A DNA stretch of 64,000 nt from Rutpela maculata. Taxonomy: Eukaryota > Arthropoda > Insecta > Coleoptera > Cerambycidae. Below, piece by piece: positions 63,545 to 64,000 of this stretch; the stretch's first letter is position 1; each line of letters starts with the position of its first letter. The notes beneath the pieces are model-generated. The model was not told the DNA's origin. It saw only the letters and a list, made by a program, of their open reading frames with translations, and did no database searches. A program made the translations under genes and the position numbers. The DNA lies in assembly GCA_936432065.2 (NCBI GenBank), contig OW386290.2, positions 134,710,677 to 134,774,676 on the forward strand, written 5' to 3'.

Positions 63545-64000
63545 TCATTGGCGGCGCATTTCTACAAAAAAAACCGCTGCCCAAGGAATCACTACTTCCA
63601 CATCCAGATTCTCTTCACTCACAACGAAAAAACTTTGTATGTGAAAATAATTGTTTATGGAATAATATAATATTTGAAATCCTCTACCCCAAAAACCCAT
63701 AAAACGATACCTCACGTCGGTAGTGGGGTGGGGGTGGTGATAGGGGGGTGGATGAAGTTAAAAAATATTTTGAGGTTTCTGGTTCCTGTACATACACTAA
63801 ATCACAATTTTTTTTTCATCCCCTTTAATAAGGAGGTGGGGGGTGGTAATGGGGGTGGCTAATGCCAAAAATTTTTTTGAGACCTTAGCTTCTCTTGTAT
63901 ATACTATATACCAATTTCATGGACTCTTACCTGCTTAATTTACCCATTTACCCCAAATTTACCCCCCAACCCTTCGACGGAACAAGATGAAAATATAATC
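63545..64000 (-). repeat. Dispersed repeat R1, copy 4, runs off the window
   Basis: Reverse copy of 8400-8815: CGCTGCCCAAGGAATCACTA, CCAAAAACCCATAAAACGAT, CCCCTTTAATAAGGAGG and TTCGACGGAACAAGATGAAA. The rest lies beyond position 64000. Confidence 0.85.

Overview
This window looks like a piece of an AT-rich insect nuclear genome. I cannot name the species, and a beetle is only a guess. The reasons are: spliced genes with long introns, non-LTR retrotransposons with microsatellite tails, 5S-rRNA-derived SINEs, and a dense population of hAT, Tc1/mariner and piggyBac DNA transposons. There is no bacterial operon structure, no CRISPR array and no recognisable viral genome.

Two host genes can be read, both on the + strand. 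(1) A small three-exon gene (exons 19372-19462, 19518-19699, 31936-32121) encodes 152 residues. Its N-terminal half resembles the domain I remember as DUF4485. Its second intron is 12.2 kb and holds a 606-bp tandem array, satellites and several MITEs. (2) An endonuclease III homologue (NTH1) has exons 36602-37252, 52862-53032, 54568-54727 and 60886-61118. It joins in frame to 404 residues with the catalytic Lys, the catalytic Asp and the four Fe-S cysteines. Its three introns total about 23.3 kb and are almost entirely nested transposons, yet every exon is intact.

Layout. 0-6.6 kb: MITEs, a fold-back, and a three-level nest at 3655-5565. 6.6-9.2 kb: copies of two dispersed families (called R1 and R2 here), a CXC-domain ORF remnant and a hAT MITE. 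9.2-14.8 kb: a Tc1/mariner composite with 0.4-kb inverted ends and two broken transposase copies, invaded by an element that carries a tRNA-like module, itself invaded by a Jockey-like LINE. 15-19 kb: satellites and hAT MITEs. 19.4-32.1 kb: the small gene. 32.4-35.8 kb: a TIR element with a cysteine-rich ORF, a Tc1-like pseudogene, and an element with two tRNA-like modules. 36.6-61.2 kb: NTH1. Its introns hold a 239-bp satellite arranged as an inverted repeat, LINE fragments, a 5.6-kb long-TIR element containing a 3.5-kb hAT transposon, a CXC element containing a hAT that contains a piggyBac, another 5S SINE, a BED-finger mini-hAT, a LINE inside a MITE, and a CCGGAT-rich hAT MITE. 61.7-63.4 kb: a second CXC-encoding TIR element. 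From 63.5 kb to the end: an R1 copy.

The most informative signals are the insertion footprints. Nine hAT-like elements have terminal inverted repeats; seven are flanked by perfect 8-bp target duplications and two by imperfect ones. One has an empty paralogous site elsewhere in the window, and the piggyBac element has perfect TTAA flanks. Together they give a relative order of insertions. Coordinates of repeats without exact footprints are approximate.
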